Positions 29,000-39,930 are shown, counted from the first letter of the stretch. The stretch is DNA of 64,000 nucleotides from Bacteroidales bacterium (GCA_016709025.1 JADJEQ010000008.1:62001-126000); one strand, 5' to 3'. Translations and numbers: made by a program. Notes: a model not told the origin generated them from the sequence alone.

Positions 29000-31900
29000 T
29001 TAATTAATGATCGCTTTGAGATTTTTCAGCTTTTTTCCGCTCTGAATTTTCAGGATATACATACCTTTTGGTTGAGATGAAAGGTCAATTACAATATTGT
29101 CTGATGATTCTGAAATGAATGACTGAATAATTTTTCCTGAAAAGTCAATGGCTTGAATCTCGTTGACGGATTCCGTATCTTTTATTGAAAGTCTGAAGAT
29201 GCCGTCGGGAGAGGGATTGGGCCATAAAACAACTTCCAGTTGATCAGAAGTTATTTCCGGAATGCCTTCCTTAAGTATTGAACTGTTAGTTAATGACTCC
29301 TTAGATACATGAATAATAATGCTGCCCTCATATGACATTTCCGGATCAGATGAATCTGTTATTTTCACCCGGAACTGGTTGATTCCTGAAGTTATGTTTT
29401 CGGGATTGTTGATGATGATGACTCCGGTATTTGAGTCAATCTCAAAACCTGGTCCATACGCGTTATCCGGAAAATTATATAAGAATGTTTGGTTTTCTGC
29501 TTGATTGTTTACTATAACTGTTCCAACTGTTGCTCCAGAAAGAAGTTCTCCTGAAAATGTAAATTCCTGTGATTGAAAGTTGGACATAGTGGCATTCGGT
29601 ACCACATAAACCGTTACAACAGCCTGGGAATAAAGGACAGGTGTTCCATTATCAGTAACCCGTACAGTAAGGTTGAAAGTCATAGGGTTCAGGTAGGCAG
29701 AGCTATATACTGAAATTACACCGGTTGATGAATTGATTAAAAAACAGGTATACAGGTTTCCTCCGGTAATTGAATAAGTAAGCGTTTGTCCTGTATTCGG
29801 ATCAGCTGCCACCACAGTTCCCACAGGAGTGCCCATCGGTGCATTTTGTACTACGGTAAAGGTCTGATTGTTGATAACCGGCGGCTGGTTTCCTTGCAAA
29901 GCAGTAACAGTGATGGTAACTGTTGCCGAGGAATAAAGAGATGGAGATCCATTGTCAGTAGCCCTTACCGTAAGATTAAATGTCATGGGGTATAGATTAG
30001 CAGAACTATAGACTGAAATTACACCGGTTGATGAATTGATTAAAAAACAGGTATACAGGTTTCCTCCGGTAATTGAGTAAGTCAGTGTTTGACTTGTATT
30101 CGGGTCAGTAGCCAAAACGGTGCCCACAATAGTGCCCATCGGAGCATTTTGCACGGTCGTAAAGGCCTGATTGTTGATAACAGGCGGCTGGTTGGATGGT
30201 GTAACCGTAATGGTAACTGTCGCCTGTGAATATAAAGAAGGAGATCCGTTGTCAGTGGCCCGGACAGTTAGGCTAAATGTCATTGGATTTAGGTATGCAG
30301 AGCTATATACCGAGATTACACCGGTTGATGAATTGATTAAAAAACAGGTATACAGGTTCCCTCCTGTAATTGAGTAAGTCAGTGTTTGTCCTGTATTCGG
30401 ATCTGTAGCCAATACGGTTCCAACTACAGTGCCCATTGGGGCGTTCTGGATAACAGTAAAACCCTGATTGTTGATAACCGGTGGCAGGTTTCCTTGCAAA
30501 GCAGTAACAGTGATGGTAACTGTAGCCGAGGAATAAAGGGATGGAGATCCATTGTCAGTAGCCCTTACCGTAAGATTAAATGTCATGGGGTTTAGATTCG
30601 CGGAACTATAGACTGAAATTGCACCGGTTGATGAATTTATTAAAAAACAGGTATATAGGTTCCCTCCGGTAATAGAGTAGGTAAGTGTTTGCCCTGAGTT
30701 CGGATCAGTAGCAACAACGTTTCCAACAACTGTGCCCATCGGGGAGTTTTGTAATACAGAGAAAGCCTGATTGTTAATTACTGGGGGTAGGTTTCCTTGT
30801 GAAGCAGTAACTGTGATGGTAACCGTAGCCTGCGAATAGAGAACAGGTGATCCATTGTCCGTTACCCGCACGGTAAGGCTGAAGGTCATAGGATTCAGGT
30901 TAGCTGAGCTATATACAGAAATAACTCCTGTGGCCGAATTGATTACAAAGCAGGTATAGGTGTTTCCTCCGGTAATTGAGTACGTTAGAGTTTGCCCTGA
31001 GTTTGGGTCAGTAGCAACAACGTTTCCAACAACTGTACCCATCGGGGCGTTTTGTACTGCAGTGAATGCCTGATTACTAATCACTGGGGGTAAGTTTCCT
31101 TGTAATGCAGTAACTGTGATGGTAATCGTTGCCTGCGAATAAAGTACCGGAGAACCATTGTCAGTAGCGCGAACGGTAAGCGTGATGGTCTGGGGGGTAA
31201 GGGAAGTTGAATTGATGACAGTAATTGTCCCGGTTGAGGAATTGATCGCAAAACAGGTGTTTGTATTTCCCGCTGTTATTGAATAGTTTAAAATTTGTCC
31301 GGAATCAGGATCCGTTGCCTGCACTATACCTACCTGTACCCCGTTGCCGGGATTCTGTGAAATGCTGAAAGCCTGGTTCGAAATTACAGGAGACTCATTC
31401 TGGTTCAATAGATTAACCGTAACGGTAGCCTGTGTATAAATGACTGGTATACCATTGTCGGTCACCCTCACTGTTAGTGCAAAAGATGTAATTGTTTCGT
31501 AATTCAGCGCCAGACTATTTGCAACACTAATAACTCCTGATCCTGCATTGATGCTGAAGGCATTATTTGTGTTGCCTCCGGTTATTGAATAAGTTAACGA
31601 TTGTCCTGCATTTGGGTCGCTGGCAACCACTGTTCCGGCAATGGTTCCATTTACACTGTTTTCATTAACAGAAAATGACTGGTTGCTGATTACAGGAGGT
31701 AAGTTTGCTCCGGATGAACTGATGGATTCGTAAGATCCGATTTCGGGAGCAGTTCCCTGAAAGATTGCTGTTCCATCGCGGTCAAAAGAAATTCCAACGT
31801 TTGTACCTTTATTTAAGCACGGGGAACTGCTTTGAATATTAAAATTACCTGTAGCCGGATTTATGAATAACGGGTTTCCGATAACCGGATATGAACCTGC

Positions 31901-33157
31901 ACCTGGTGTACCGGTAACAGCTGATGAGGAATAACAATTGTTAGAAATAGTCCACGATCCACCGCCATAGTTGTAAAGGGCAACACCGGCATCTGAGGTC
32001 CTCATATGGATATTGTTACGTGACTGAACATTCGCCCTGTCAACCCAGATATGATAAGTTGATACGTTGTAAAAAACGTTGTTATAAACTTTCGTATTGG
32101 TCGCTGGCCCAACAGTGGGATAAGTATAACCAATCCCGATTCCTTTGGAACAACCCTGAAATACATTGTTGTGAATGAGGTTATTGGTGGTGTAGGCCCC
32201 GGCAATTCTTATACCTTGTGTTATGCCCTTGAATGTGTTATACCGGGTAATGATTCCGTTACCTCTTTCAATATGTACAGCGGAGGTGACATTCTCATCT
32301 GTCTGAAATTCACAATACTCTATGATTCCGGTAGCATTGTCCGAGATTCCTTCACCACTGTTCAGAATCAGATTGAATTTATTGCCAGCGCCATTGGTAC
32401 GGTTGATGGTTGTATGATGTATATGAAAGCCATTGTAATTTCCATCCAGCTGAATTCCATCGCCCGATGAATATTCTTCATCAGGGTTAGCGAAATACCT
32501 TCTGTTAATGTTATAAACATTGCAATATCCAATGGTAATATTGGGCGTATACCTCAAATACATCCCGTCAAGTGCAACATTATTTATTTCTGTATTAAGA
32601 ATTTCCAGGTTGTTGTTATAAAAACTGTAAACTCCAAAACCGGCATTGCTGGTGTTATGAGCATTGTATAAAAGACAGTTATCAACTTTATTATTTTGGT
32701 TGTAGCTGCCTGATGTGCCGATCAATCCAATCAATGCAAACGCATTCGTGTTTCCGTTAACTTCAAATTGCTCAATCGTACAACCAGACGAATACTCAAC
32801 CCTAAAAGCATAGCCACTGCCAGTGTATGAGAATTTAGGACGATTCCCTGTTCCGTAGGCACCGATTAAAATGTTGGTTTTCGAGCTAATAAGAATCTGA
32901 TTTGAAGAGGAATAGGTCGTGCCTCGTTTCTGAAGATATGTGTTTCCGCTTACCAGCGAGAAATCAGTCCATGAATTATATGGATTCGAAATTGACCCAT
33001 TTTGCCCTGAAGCATTGTTGGACGGATCAATGTACACTGTGGCACTGAAAAGTAGTGTGGAAAAAATAAGAAGTAAAAAAACTGTTAATGCAATAAATGT
33101 GAGTTTTGGCCTGATGTTGGTTCTTTCCTGAGTGGCTGCAATACCCGTGTTTTTCAT
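29000..33157 (-). CDS. T9SS-secreted beta-helix/cadherin-repeat surface protein
   Basis: 1,385 residues in one intact frame. A signal segment (LTFIALTVFLLLIFSTLLFSA) precedes a right-handed beta-helix of about 440 residues that is closely similar to the N-terminus of the neighbouring giant protein (ATVYIDPSNNASGQNGSI, then NPYNSWTDFSLVSGNTYLQK). Eight cadherin-like repeats follow. Repeats 2-7 each carry one Cys in the pattern TCF.INS. The end is a type A T9SS sorting domain (VVLWPNPSPDGIFRLSIKD to LKNLKAIIN), which directs export across the outer membrane and surface anchoring. Beta-helix domains often bind or cut polysaccharide, but no lyase catalytic residues were recognised. It is a tandem paralog of the 15577-27719 gene. 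Confidence 0.9.
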   Translation of the reverse strand: MKNTGIAATQERTNIRPKLTFIALTVFLLLIFSTLLFSATVYIDPSNNASGQNGSISNPYNSWTDFSLVSGNTYLQKRGTTYSSSNQILISSKTNILIGAYGTGNRPKFSYTGSGYAFRVEYSSGCTIEQFEVNGNTNAFALIGLIGTSGSYNQNNKVDNCLLYNAHNTSNAGFGVYSFYNNNLEILNTEINNVALDGMYLRYTPNITIGYCNVYNINRRYFANPDEEYSSGDGIQLDGNYNGFHIHHTTINRTNGAGNKFNLILNSGEGISDNATGIIEYCEFQTDENVTSAVHIERGNGIITRYNTFKGITQGIRIAGAYTTNNLIHNNVFQGCSKGIGIGYTYPTVGPATNTKVYNNVFYNVSTYHIWVDRANVQSRNNIHMRTSDAGVALYNYGGGSWTISNNCYSSSAVTGTPGAGSYPVIGNPLFINPATGNFNIQSSSPCLNKGTNVGISFDRDGTAIFQGTAPEIGSYESISSSGANLPPVISNQSFSVNENSVNGTIAGTVVASDPNAGQSLTYSITGGNTNNAFSINAGSGVISVANSLALNYETITSFALTVRVTDNGIPVIYTQATVTVNLLNQNESPVISNQAFSISQNPGNGVQVGIVQATDPDSGQILNYSITAGNTNTCFAINSSTGTITVINSTSLTPQTITLTVRATDNGSPVLYSQATITITVTALQGNLPPVISNQAFTAVQNAPMGTVVGNVVATDPNSGQTLTYSITGGNTYTCFVINSATGVISVYSSANLNPMTFSLTVRVTDNGSPVLYSQATVTITVTASQGNLPPVINNQAFSVLQNSPMGTVVGNVVATDPNSGQTLTYSITGGNLYTCFLINSSTGAISVYSSANLNPMTFNLTVRATDNGSPSLYSSATVTITVTALQGNLPPVINNQGFTVIQNAPMGTVVGTVLATDPNTGQTLTYSITGGNLYTCFLINSSTGVISVYSSAYLNPMTFSLTVRATDNGSPSLYSQATVTITVTPSNQPPVINNQAFTTVQNAPMGTIVGTVLATDPNTSQTLTYSITGGNLYTCFLINSSTGVISVYSSANLYPMTFNLTVRATDNGSPSLYSSATVTITVTALQGNQPPVINNQTFTVVQNAPMGTPVGTVVAADPNTGQTLTYSITGGNLYTCFLINSSTGVISVYSSAYLNPMTFNLTVRVTDNGTPVLYSQAVVTVYVVPNATMSNFQSQEFTFSGELLSGATVGTVIVNNQAENQTFLYNFPDNAYGPGFEIDSNTGVIIINNPENITSGINQFRVKITDSSDPEMSYEGSIIIHVSKESLTNSSILKEGIPEITSDQLEVVLWPNPSPDGIFRLSIKDTESVNEIQAIDFSGKIIQSFISESSDNIVIDLSSQPKGMYILKIQSGKKLKNLKAIIN

Positions 33158-33714
33158 CTGCGAAAGGTTGAGTTCATTTTGAGTGAATGTAAAATGTAAG
33201 GTACCGGTTTGGAAATTTTAAAACTGATTTAATCTGCTGAAAATGCATAACAGGAGTCTGAAATATAAACCCGTTTCTTTTATGTATTTTCAACTTTTAT
33301 TATTATCCCGGCATTCTTATCCGGATGTCTCGTAGTGAAAACTATGCCATGGGGGTGCATATTTTTTTCTTGCAACCCGAATGGTTCAATCTAATCAGGG
33401 AATTGGAATAGTATCAGACTTTTCGGAGATCTGTAATTTTGTAATTAATAAAATTTTAGAAGAAGTCTAAATAGCGATAGGGGATATCCGGATTTTATAT
33501 TCCTCGAATTGGGGAATTTATCCCCATAAAACTTTCTATTTGAAGTAAAAATAATTTACATTAAATTCTGAGTGCTGAGTTATTTTATTTATTCAGCACT
33601 CAGAAGGTATGCCTGATTATTTTCAGTGTACATAAATGCAATCGCTGATGCCGTATGCCTTGATGCAAAAATGAAGATGTTCCGAAGCACTGGGGAGTAA
33701 CTTTTCAGAGTCGT
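33158..33714. other. Gene-free stretch between T9SS protein and polysaccharide cluster
   Basis: AT-rich, 557 bases, no supportable gene. It holds the hairpin at 33568-33603 and must contain the promoter of the 33157 gene, although no good TAnnTTTG was seen close to that ATG. Confidence 0.5.
33568..33603 (-). terminator. Stem-loop at the end of the polysaccharide cluster
   Basis: CTGAGTGCTGA and TCAGCACTCAG form a perfect 11-bp stem with an AT-only loop of 14 bases, about 110 bases after the wzc stop. On the minus strand an AT-rich tail follows. It is probably a terminator, though the T-run is imperfect. Confidence 0.5.
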
Positions 33715-36169
33715 TTATTTATTCTTTTTTCCCGAGAAAACCCTGGTAAATTTATTATACCACGGTTTTTTATTATCCTCAGAATAATAAGTGTATTCAT
33801 AGCCATAATCATAAGCAAGGCCTTTTGCCTTAACATCGTTTATAACTACGCATACATGCTTGATGTTCTTCTGGGTAAGATGTGAAATGTTATTTGAGAA
33901 TGCTTCTTTTTGAGTGAAACCCTGCCTGATAACATAAAGATTCACATCTGAAAATCCCATTAAAAGGTATGCGTCAGAAACAACACCAATCGGCGGGGAA
34001 TCAATTATGATATAATCATATTTCTTTTTAAGTTCAAGAATCAGCTCTTCTGTTTTGCTTGAAGCAATTAGCTCAAGTGGGTTTGGTGGAATAGGACCCG
34101 CTGAAATATAATCGAGGTTATGGATCTTGGTCTTCTGAATAATTTCTTCTATCGATGACTGATTTATTAAAACCGTGCTGATCCCTTTCTGATTTGAAAG
34201 GTTGAAATCCTTGAAGAGCTTCGGTCTTCTCAGGTCAAATCCCATTAAAAGGGTTCGTTTTCCGAATAAGGCATAGGCTGCGGCCAGGTTCTGGGAAATG
34301 AATGATTTGCCCTCACCACTATAGGAGGAAGTGACTAAGAGTATCTGCTTTTCATTATCCTTGGCATAAAACTGCAGATTAGTCCTGATACTCCTGAATG
34401 ATTCAGAGATAGGCGAATTTACTGTCTCACTGATTACTATTTTGTTTTTACTCTCATTGTGAAAAACATGTCCCAAAATAGGCAGGCTGGTCAACGATTC
34501 AACATCCCTCTTATTTGAGATCTTCGTATTTAGAAAATCTTTCAGGATTATCAATAAGAACGGGACCAAAAAACCCAATAATCCGCCCAGAATTAAAATC
34601 AGTTTTCTTTTTGGAAATGTCTGATAAGCCGTGATATACCTGGCAGGATCAATAACTTCATAGTCCGGCGCATTTGAAGCCCTGGCAATCTGAGCTTCTG
34701 ATCTTTTCTGAAGCAGAAAGGTATAAATGGCATCATTTAACTTAAAAGTCCTCTCAATTCCAACCAGTTGCCTCTCGGTTGAAGGGAGGCGGGACATTTC
34801 TGCTGAGATTTTTGCTGCCCGGTTATTTATATCCTGCAGCGCTATCTCAGTAGTTGCGGCATTGCTGTTGATGTTTTCAATTATAGTTTTCTTGAGGTTG
34901 GCTATTTGAACTTCTATTGTATTTAACCTCAGGTTTTTAATATTCCCCTGGTTTAGCAGATTTGTCCGTTCGGAATTTAAGGTAATAAGCTCCGGAATCA
35001 TCTGATTTAAAATACGGTCCTGAACGTTCATCGATGAGGGTGCAATCAGGTCCGAAAGGTCAGTGTTTCTTTCAAAGTAACCACGGATGTAATCATAGTA
35101 TTTTTTTTGCATAACCAGCAGTGCCCGCTCGCTTTCAAGTTGATTCATCCTTTCAAGTGATTGCTGCCCCTGAAAGCTGATATCAGTAACCCTGTTGGAG
35201 GTGCGGAAATTCTGGAGTTTACTTTCAGCAAATGTCAGGGAGTCAGATACTTCACTGATCTGGCTGTCAATAAATTTTACAGTATTTATAGCTATTCGGT
35301 TCTTTTTTTTCAAGATTCCTTTCCAGATACGAATTGGTAAGCGTATTCAGGAAGTCAGAGATCTTGTATTTATTGTCGCCGTTCATGGTAATTATTACAA
35401 GCGACGAAGTTCTGGAGGTAACAGTCGCCGCTATTGCTGCCTGATAATTTAAGGTAAGATAGCTCAAGCTGTTAAATGAAAAATATCTTTTTTCCTTTGA
35501 TGGTCGGATTTCCTCACCATTGTTGATCAGATGAACCCTGAAATTGAAATATTTTCCCTTAATTTCTTCTCCGAATTTGTAATTTCCCTTAATATTGATA
35601 ACATCGGCAAAAGTGACGATATTATCCTCTATATAGTCATAGATCGGGACATCAGTTCCATAGGCTTCAATTTTTATCTCATTATTGTTCAGTATAGTAA
35701 AATAAATCGGCAGGTCTATTGGTTGAAGCTCCGCCTTGTTTATACTCACCTGCAATATTTTGTCACTATATGTTTCTTCAATTGTTTTCAGAAATTTAAA
35801 ACTCAATTTCTGTCCAAAAATATAATCTTCACGGTAAAACGAAGTTTCAAGATTTAGTTGTGAAACTGCATCATTTATAAGCGTGTATGAACTTAAAACG
35901 CCAAGTTCATTTTCAATGTTTTGATTGGAGCCAAATAGTCCAAACCCCTGCATCATGTCCTGAGAGCTAAGGAAATTATTCCTCTCCGACTCTTTCAGAA
36001 GCAGTGTTGTCTGGTTCGTGTAAACAACGGTAGATAACTTTATGAATAAATAAGCAGCAACAAGAAAAACGGAAGTTGATGCAATAAACCAGACTTTATA
36101 ACGCCAGATCTTGAAGACTAAATCTTTATAGTCTGTTTTTTGCTGGAAAATTTCTTCGGATTTTTTCAT
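33715..36169 (-). CDS. Wzc-like tyrosine autokinase / chain-length regulator, one frameshift
   Basis: Two frames join into one protein of about 818 residues. The first part (35267-36169) has the cytoplasmic start, TM1 (VWFIASTSVFLVAAYLFI) and the Wzz periplasmic domain. The second has coiled coil, TM2 (LILILGGLLGFLVPFLLIIL) and a BY-kinase domain: Walker A SSYSGEGKSFISQNL, Walker A' LLMGFDLRRP, Walker B YIIIDSPPIG, and a Tyr-rich tail (YDYGYEYTYYSED) for autophosphorylation. The break is an A8 run (T8 at 35303-35310 on the plus strand); A7 would give LERNLEKKNRIAIN without interruption. With Wza it forms the trans-envelope export machine and controls chain length. It lies nine bases after wza. 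Confidence 0.9.
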
Positions 36170-36178
36170 GGCAGCCTG

Positions 36179-36946
36179 CTATGGTTGGAGGAAAATTAAA
36201 ACAGTAACTATTGTAGTAATTGTTGCTAGGAAACTGGAATAACTGAAAGGTCTCAGGTTCCTGTTTTTTAAATTGATCGCTTCCACAATCACAACATCAC
36301 CCGGTTCAAGATAAAATAAATCGCTTTCGACTATTTTTTTATCAGTCAGGTTAAGGTAATAATAACTGATTTCATTATTTCGCTCCCGGATTAGCGTAAC
36401 TTTACTCTTATCCCCGTAATCGGTTATCCCACCGGCATAACCAAGGGCTTGAAATATATTGATTTGTTCTTTAAAAAATGGGAATTCACCCTGGTTACGG
36501 ACTTCTCCAAGTACAGTAATGTTACTGTTGACAAACTTCATGGTAATTGCAGTGTTACTGAGGTATTGGCTGAGTTCTGATTCAACTTTGACTTTGGCTT
36601 CAGCGAGGGTTAGATCGACCAGGTATATGTCGCCGATAAAAGGAAAATCTATTGCACCACGTTCATTAACCATATAACTCAGAAGGTTCACATTCAGTGC
36701 GCCGTTAATGGAATTATTTTGGTTACTGAAAATTCTGGCGGTTTGTTCATCCAGGCTCATTACATTTATATACAGGTTGTCAAAAGGACGAATCCGTTTT
36801 TCAGGACGAAGCTGTTTGTAAACAGGTTTGATTTCTGTACTTGTTTCATCCTGAACATATTTGAGTTTTTCCTGTGGCACACACGATGAAAAAATCAAAG
36901 CGATGATCGAGAAGAATAAAGCTAAACGGTTGTGTGAGAATTTCAT
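36179..36946 (-). CDS. Wza-like polysaccharide export lipoprotein
   Basis: 255 residues. A lipoprotein signal (ALFFSIIALIFSSC, lipobox FSSC) precedes a polysaccharide biosynthesis/export domain (RIRPFDNLYINVMSLDEQTA, then IDFPFIGDIYLVDLTLAEA) and a SLBB-like segment (ITVLGEVRNQGEFPFF). A C-terminal hydrophobic helix (FLATITTIVTVLIFLQP) probably spans the outer membrane, as in Wza. It forms the exit channel for the capsule or exopolysaccharide made by the cluster. The gene lies directly before wzc and has its own promoter at 36979-37007. Confidence 0.9.
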   Translation of the reverse strand: MKFSHNRLALFFSIIALIFSSCVPQEKLKYVQDETSTEIKPVYKQLRPEKRIRPFDNLYINVMSLDEQTARIFSNQNNSINGALNVNLLSYMVNERGAIDFPFIGDIYLVDLTLAEAKVKVESELSQYLSNTAITMKFVNSNITVLGEVRNQGEFPFFKEQINIFQALGYAGGITDYGDKSKVTLIRERNNEISYYYLNLTDKKIVESDLFYLEPGDVVIVEAINLKNRNLRPFSYSSFLATITTIVTVLIFLQP

Positions 36947-36978
36947 AGAGATTTTTTTTGAGTTTTTCAGCGTTGTAC

Positions 36979-37007
36979 CAAATATATTATTAGGCTTTTA
37001 CCGGCAA
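36979..37007 (-). promoter_or_regulatory. -33/-7 promoter of wza-wzc
   Basis: The minus strand shows TTG (37007-37005), 18 bases, then TATATTTG (36986-36979), 33 bases before the wza ATG. It gives the export genes a separate transcript from the glycosyltransferase genes upstream. Confidence 0.55.
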
Positions 37008-37117
37008 TCCGTAAATGAAGTACACTGAATAAACATCTGCTTAGCGGTTGAAGTTTTTATCCGGGGAAACCGGTTATTTGTAACTGCAGTGAGCTGTTTA
37101 ACAATATTTTTTTCATG

Positions 37118-38524
37118 TTATTGACCCGAGCCTTTTGCTACGGCCTGAAATGTTTTTAGCAATAGAATCAGGTCCATTTTAAACGACCACGAATCTATGT
37201 ATTGAAGGTCAAGTTTCATCCATTCATCAAAAGTTATGTTGTTGCGGTTTGGTGTAATCTGCCAGATGCAGGTAATGCCTGGCCGCATCGACAGCCGTCG
37301 GAGTTGCCACCTCTCATATTGGGCAACTTCACTGGGTAAAGGTGGACGTGGCCCCACAAGCGACATATCACCTTTGAGAACATTGAAAAATTGTGGAATT
37401 TCGTCAAGCCCTGTTTTTCTTAGGAATTTCCCGATGGTTGTAATGCGGGGATCTTTTTTTATTTTGAATACGGGACCGTCCATTTCATTTTGAGCTTCAA
37501 GCAATGAACGGAGCTTCTCAGCATCCTGAACCATGGTCCTGAATTTAAAAATATTGAATTCACGTCCACGAAGCCCAACTCTTTTCTGACTGAAAATAAC
37601 GGGACCTCTGGATGTAAGTTTAATTGCCAGCATGATCAGCAGTAGTATCGGAGACCAGACAAGTAAAACAAAGAAGGACGCCACTACATCAACAACAAAT
37701 TTCCATTGATGAGCTACTTTGTTGGCAGGCGTATTTATAAATGTCAGGAAAGGAACGTCATCATAATAGCTCAGATGGGTTTTGGTAGCTGACATGTGAA
37801 AAAATGCAGACTGAAGCCTGAAAATAACCCCGATTTCTTCACAGGCATATACAAGTTTTCTGATCTCTTCCTGATTGATGTCGTTTTTGCAATAAAAAAC
37901 CTCATCAACAACATGCGTTTTTATAAGGTAAGGCAAACTTCGGGTTTGCTCAATAACTTTTACCCTGCTGCCAAAAACTTCACCAATCAGTTCAGCATCG
38001 GATATTATAGCTACGATCCTGAAGCCCCATTCATTGTGAAGAAATAACCTTTCAATAAAGTCTACACAATTCTGATCTGCAATGAGGATGATATTGTGTG
38101 TATTCATCCCTTTATTCAACAGATTCTTATGGTAATTGTATGAAAGGATTATAATTGTGCTCAACAGCGCGAAATCAATGATTGCATATATCAGCAAAAC
38201 ATTGATGTTAACCATATCAAGTCTGAGCAATATTACCAGCATAGCAAGGGTGCCGGTGCCTCCAATCACGAAAAGAAGACTCTCGGAAATAATTATAATG
38301 GTATCCTTGGCTCTGTAAAACTTGGTGAGGTTGGTCTTATTGATACCTATATACCATATCGGGATCAGGAGTAGAAAAGTAGTAAGATATTGACTGTTAT
38401 ACTTCAACTCCCCGTTTAAATACCAATCCAGTAATATAAATGCCCCGAAAAACGACAGCATTGATACTACCGTAATGATTATTCCAAAAATTCGACTTCC
38501 TAGATCTTCGCGTTCGCGTATCAT
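37118..38524 (-). CDS. Undecaprenyl-phosphate sugar phosphotransferase (WcaJ/WbaP type)
   Basis: 468 residues. The N-terminal half has four to five membrane segments and a nucleotide-binding-like domain. The C-terminal bacterial sugar transferase domain follows a membrane-anchored helix (FVVDVVASFFVLLVWSPILL), with GPVIFSQKRVGLRGREFNIF, FKFRTM, GPRPPLPSEVAQY and RRLSMRPGITCIWQ. It loads the first sugar-1-phosphate onto undecaprenyl phosphate and so initiates the repeat unit. The first sugar is probably glucose or galactose by family, but this is not visible in sequence. A 170-base gap separates it from wza. Confidence 0.92.
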   Translation of the reverse strand: MIREREDLGSRIFGIIITVVSMLSFFGAFILLDWYLNGELKYNSQYLTTFLLLIPIWYIGINKTNLTKFYRAKDTIIIISESLLFVIGGTGTLAMLVILLRLDMVNINVLLIYAIIDFALLSTIIILSYNYHKNLLNKGMNTHNIILIADQNCVDFIERLFLHNEWGFRIVAIISDAELIGEVFGSRVKVIEQTRSLPYLIKTHVVDEVFYCKNDINQEEIRKLVYACEEIGVIFRLQSAFFHMSATKTHLSYYDDVPFLTFINTPANKVAHQWKFVVDVVASFFVLLVWSPILLLIMLAIKLTSRGPVIFSQKRVGLRGREFNIFKFRTMVQDAEKLRSLLEAQNEMDGPVFKIKKDPRITTIGKFLRKTGLDEIPQFFNVLKGDMSLVGPRPPLPSEVAQYERWQLRRLSMRPGITCIWQITPNRNNITFDEWMKLDLQYIDSWSFKMDLILLLKTFQAVAKGSGQ

Positions 38525-38996
38525 TTATTTAAGCCAGGGATTCATTAATTATCCAGTCTGATATGCTTTCCTTCAGCCTGTTTAACCATGTTGTCAACAA
38601 TTAAAATTGTTATTTGTTTGCTTTTTTTAATGCCTGTTTTGTTTGCAATGCTAAAATATGGAAAAAAAACATAGAAAACCTATGAGTGGTATTTTCGGCC
38701 GGATATCTTTGCATTTAACTTATGAATTTTTCCGGGATCTACGCGTCCTAGTTTCTCGTTTTTTGCCAGATTTTTCATCTCCTTTGCAGAATCAAAATTA
38801 GCTTATATTTCTTTTGGTATGTTTTTGGTAGGTTACTTATTACCCAAGAAATAATACCTGAAGACAATTTTACTCTCATTTAAGAGATAAGTGATTGAAA
38901 AACAAATTTATAAGATTTTGTGTTTTCGAAAAGTGTTGAATGAAAACTTCCTGGTGAAGCTCACCAATGATTGAATAATTACAATTCCAGTAAAAA
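38525..38996. other. Gene-free stretch upstream of the initiating transferase
   Basis: 472 AT-rich bases between pssE and the sugar transferase gene. No gene, clear promoter match or hairpin was recognised; it presumably separates two transcripts of the cluster. Confidence 0.4.
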
Positions 38997-39473
38997 TCAA
39001 CTGTTGATAAAATCACTGATGTATTTTAGGAGGCTTTGTGAGGCACTTTCGCCGATTGGGTCTGATGGTTTTATGCTTTTGATTTCATCAAGTGCGGCGA
39101 AGAGCTCTTCTTCAGAATAAACATCCTTTACATAACCCAAACGACCTAAACTTTTGGCAGTAGAATACTGGTGGTCGTTTCTGGTTTCGTGATAGCGCGA
39201 AAGGCGGGGCATGACAATGATGGGTTTGTAATGCTGAAGAGCCTGGATGATGGTTCCCATCCCTGCATGACCTACAATTATATCTGCAGACTGAAATTTC
39301 TCATTAAATTGCTCCGGAGCAATGAAATCCGTATATTCAAAGTTAGCAGGTAGATAGGAGGCGCGTGAAATTTGTCCGTAAATATCTTTATTCCCGGTTT
39401 TACCGGCCCAGTCATCCATGGCTTTTACCAGTCTGTCAAATGGCTCCTGCGTTCCTACTACCAGAAATATCAT
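38997..39473 (-). CDS. PssE-like glycosyltransferase subunit (GT28 C-terminal domain)
   Basis: 158 residues, the C-terminal half of a split family 28 glycosyltransferase. It opens with MIFLVVGTQEPFDRLVKAMD and carries the donor-binding segment SADIIVGHAGMGTIIQALQH then KPIIVMPRL. It works as a dimer with the PssD-like product of the previous gene (Alg13/Alg14-like arrangement) to add a sugar to the lipid-linked intermediate. Its ATG overlaps the corrected pssD stop by four bases (ATGA), typical of coupled translation. Confidence 0.88.
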   Translation of the reverse strand: MIFLVVGTQEPFDRLVKAMDDWAGKTGNKDIYGQISRASYLPANFEYTDFIAPEQFNEKFQSADIIVGHAGMGTIIQALQHYKPIIVMPRLSRYHETRNDHQYSTAKSLGRLGYVKDVYSEEELFAALDEIKSIKPSDPIGESASQSLLKYISDFINS

Positions 39474-39930
39474 GATAATACAGTTCCTTTAAATATTGTT
39501 GAAATACCGTTGGCAAGATGCTCCCATTGTGTTAAATGCAGGCTGGCGAATGGTTTGGCAATTCTGCCACTCATTGAAATCCTGTCAACATTGGCAATAC
39601 TGTCAATCCAAATTGTTTTTTTCCACTTAGTCTCCCCCATATAATGGCCATAAGCCCGGGCGCTGCCCCGGTTGAGATTATGATATCGGGTTTTTCAGTA
39701 TTGATAATTCTTCTTACCTCAAATGCCATTTTAATGAGTTTCATTTTTTTCCACCTGGTAGCATCGGAAACCGAGTGAAAAACCGATCCTTTTACTTGTT
39801 CTTTATATCCTGAATGCGTTGAAACATAAATAACCTCAGAGCCGGCAAATGCAGGAACCAACCGCATGAGTTGTATCCAATGCCCACCGCTCGAGGCAAT
39901 CGCAAGAATTTTTGTTTTATCCTTCGCCAT
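39470..39930 (-). CDS. PssD-like glycosyltransferase subunit, one frameshift
   Basis: The visible frame (39571-39930) starts KILAIASSGGHWIQLMRLVP and reaches PDIIISTGAAPGLMAIIWG, then turns into non-family sequence. Adding one A to the A7 run (T7 at 39616-39622 on the plus strand) restores GKKTIWIDSIANVDRISMSG and a normal end at 39470, giving about 154 residues, the usual PssD length. It is the membrane-associated partner (Alg14-like) that anchors PssE. The corrected stop overlaps the pssE start by four bases, supporting the correction. The capA gene ends nine bases upstream. Confidence 0.85.
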
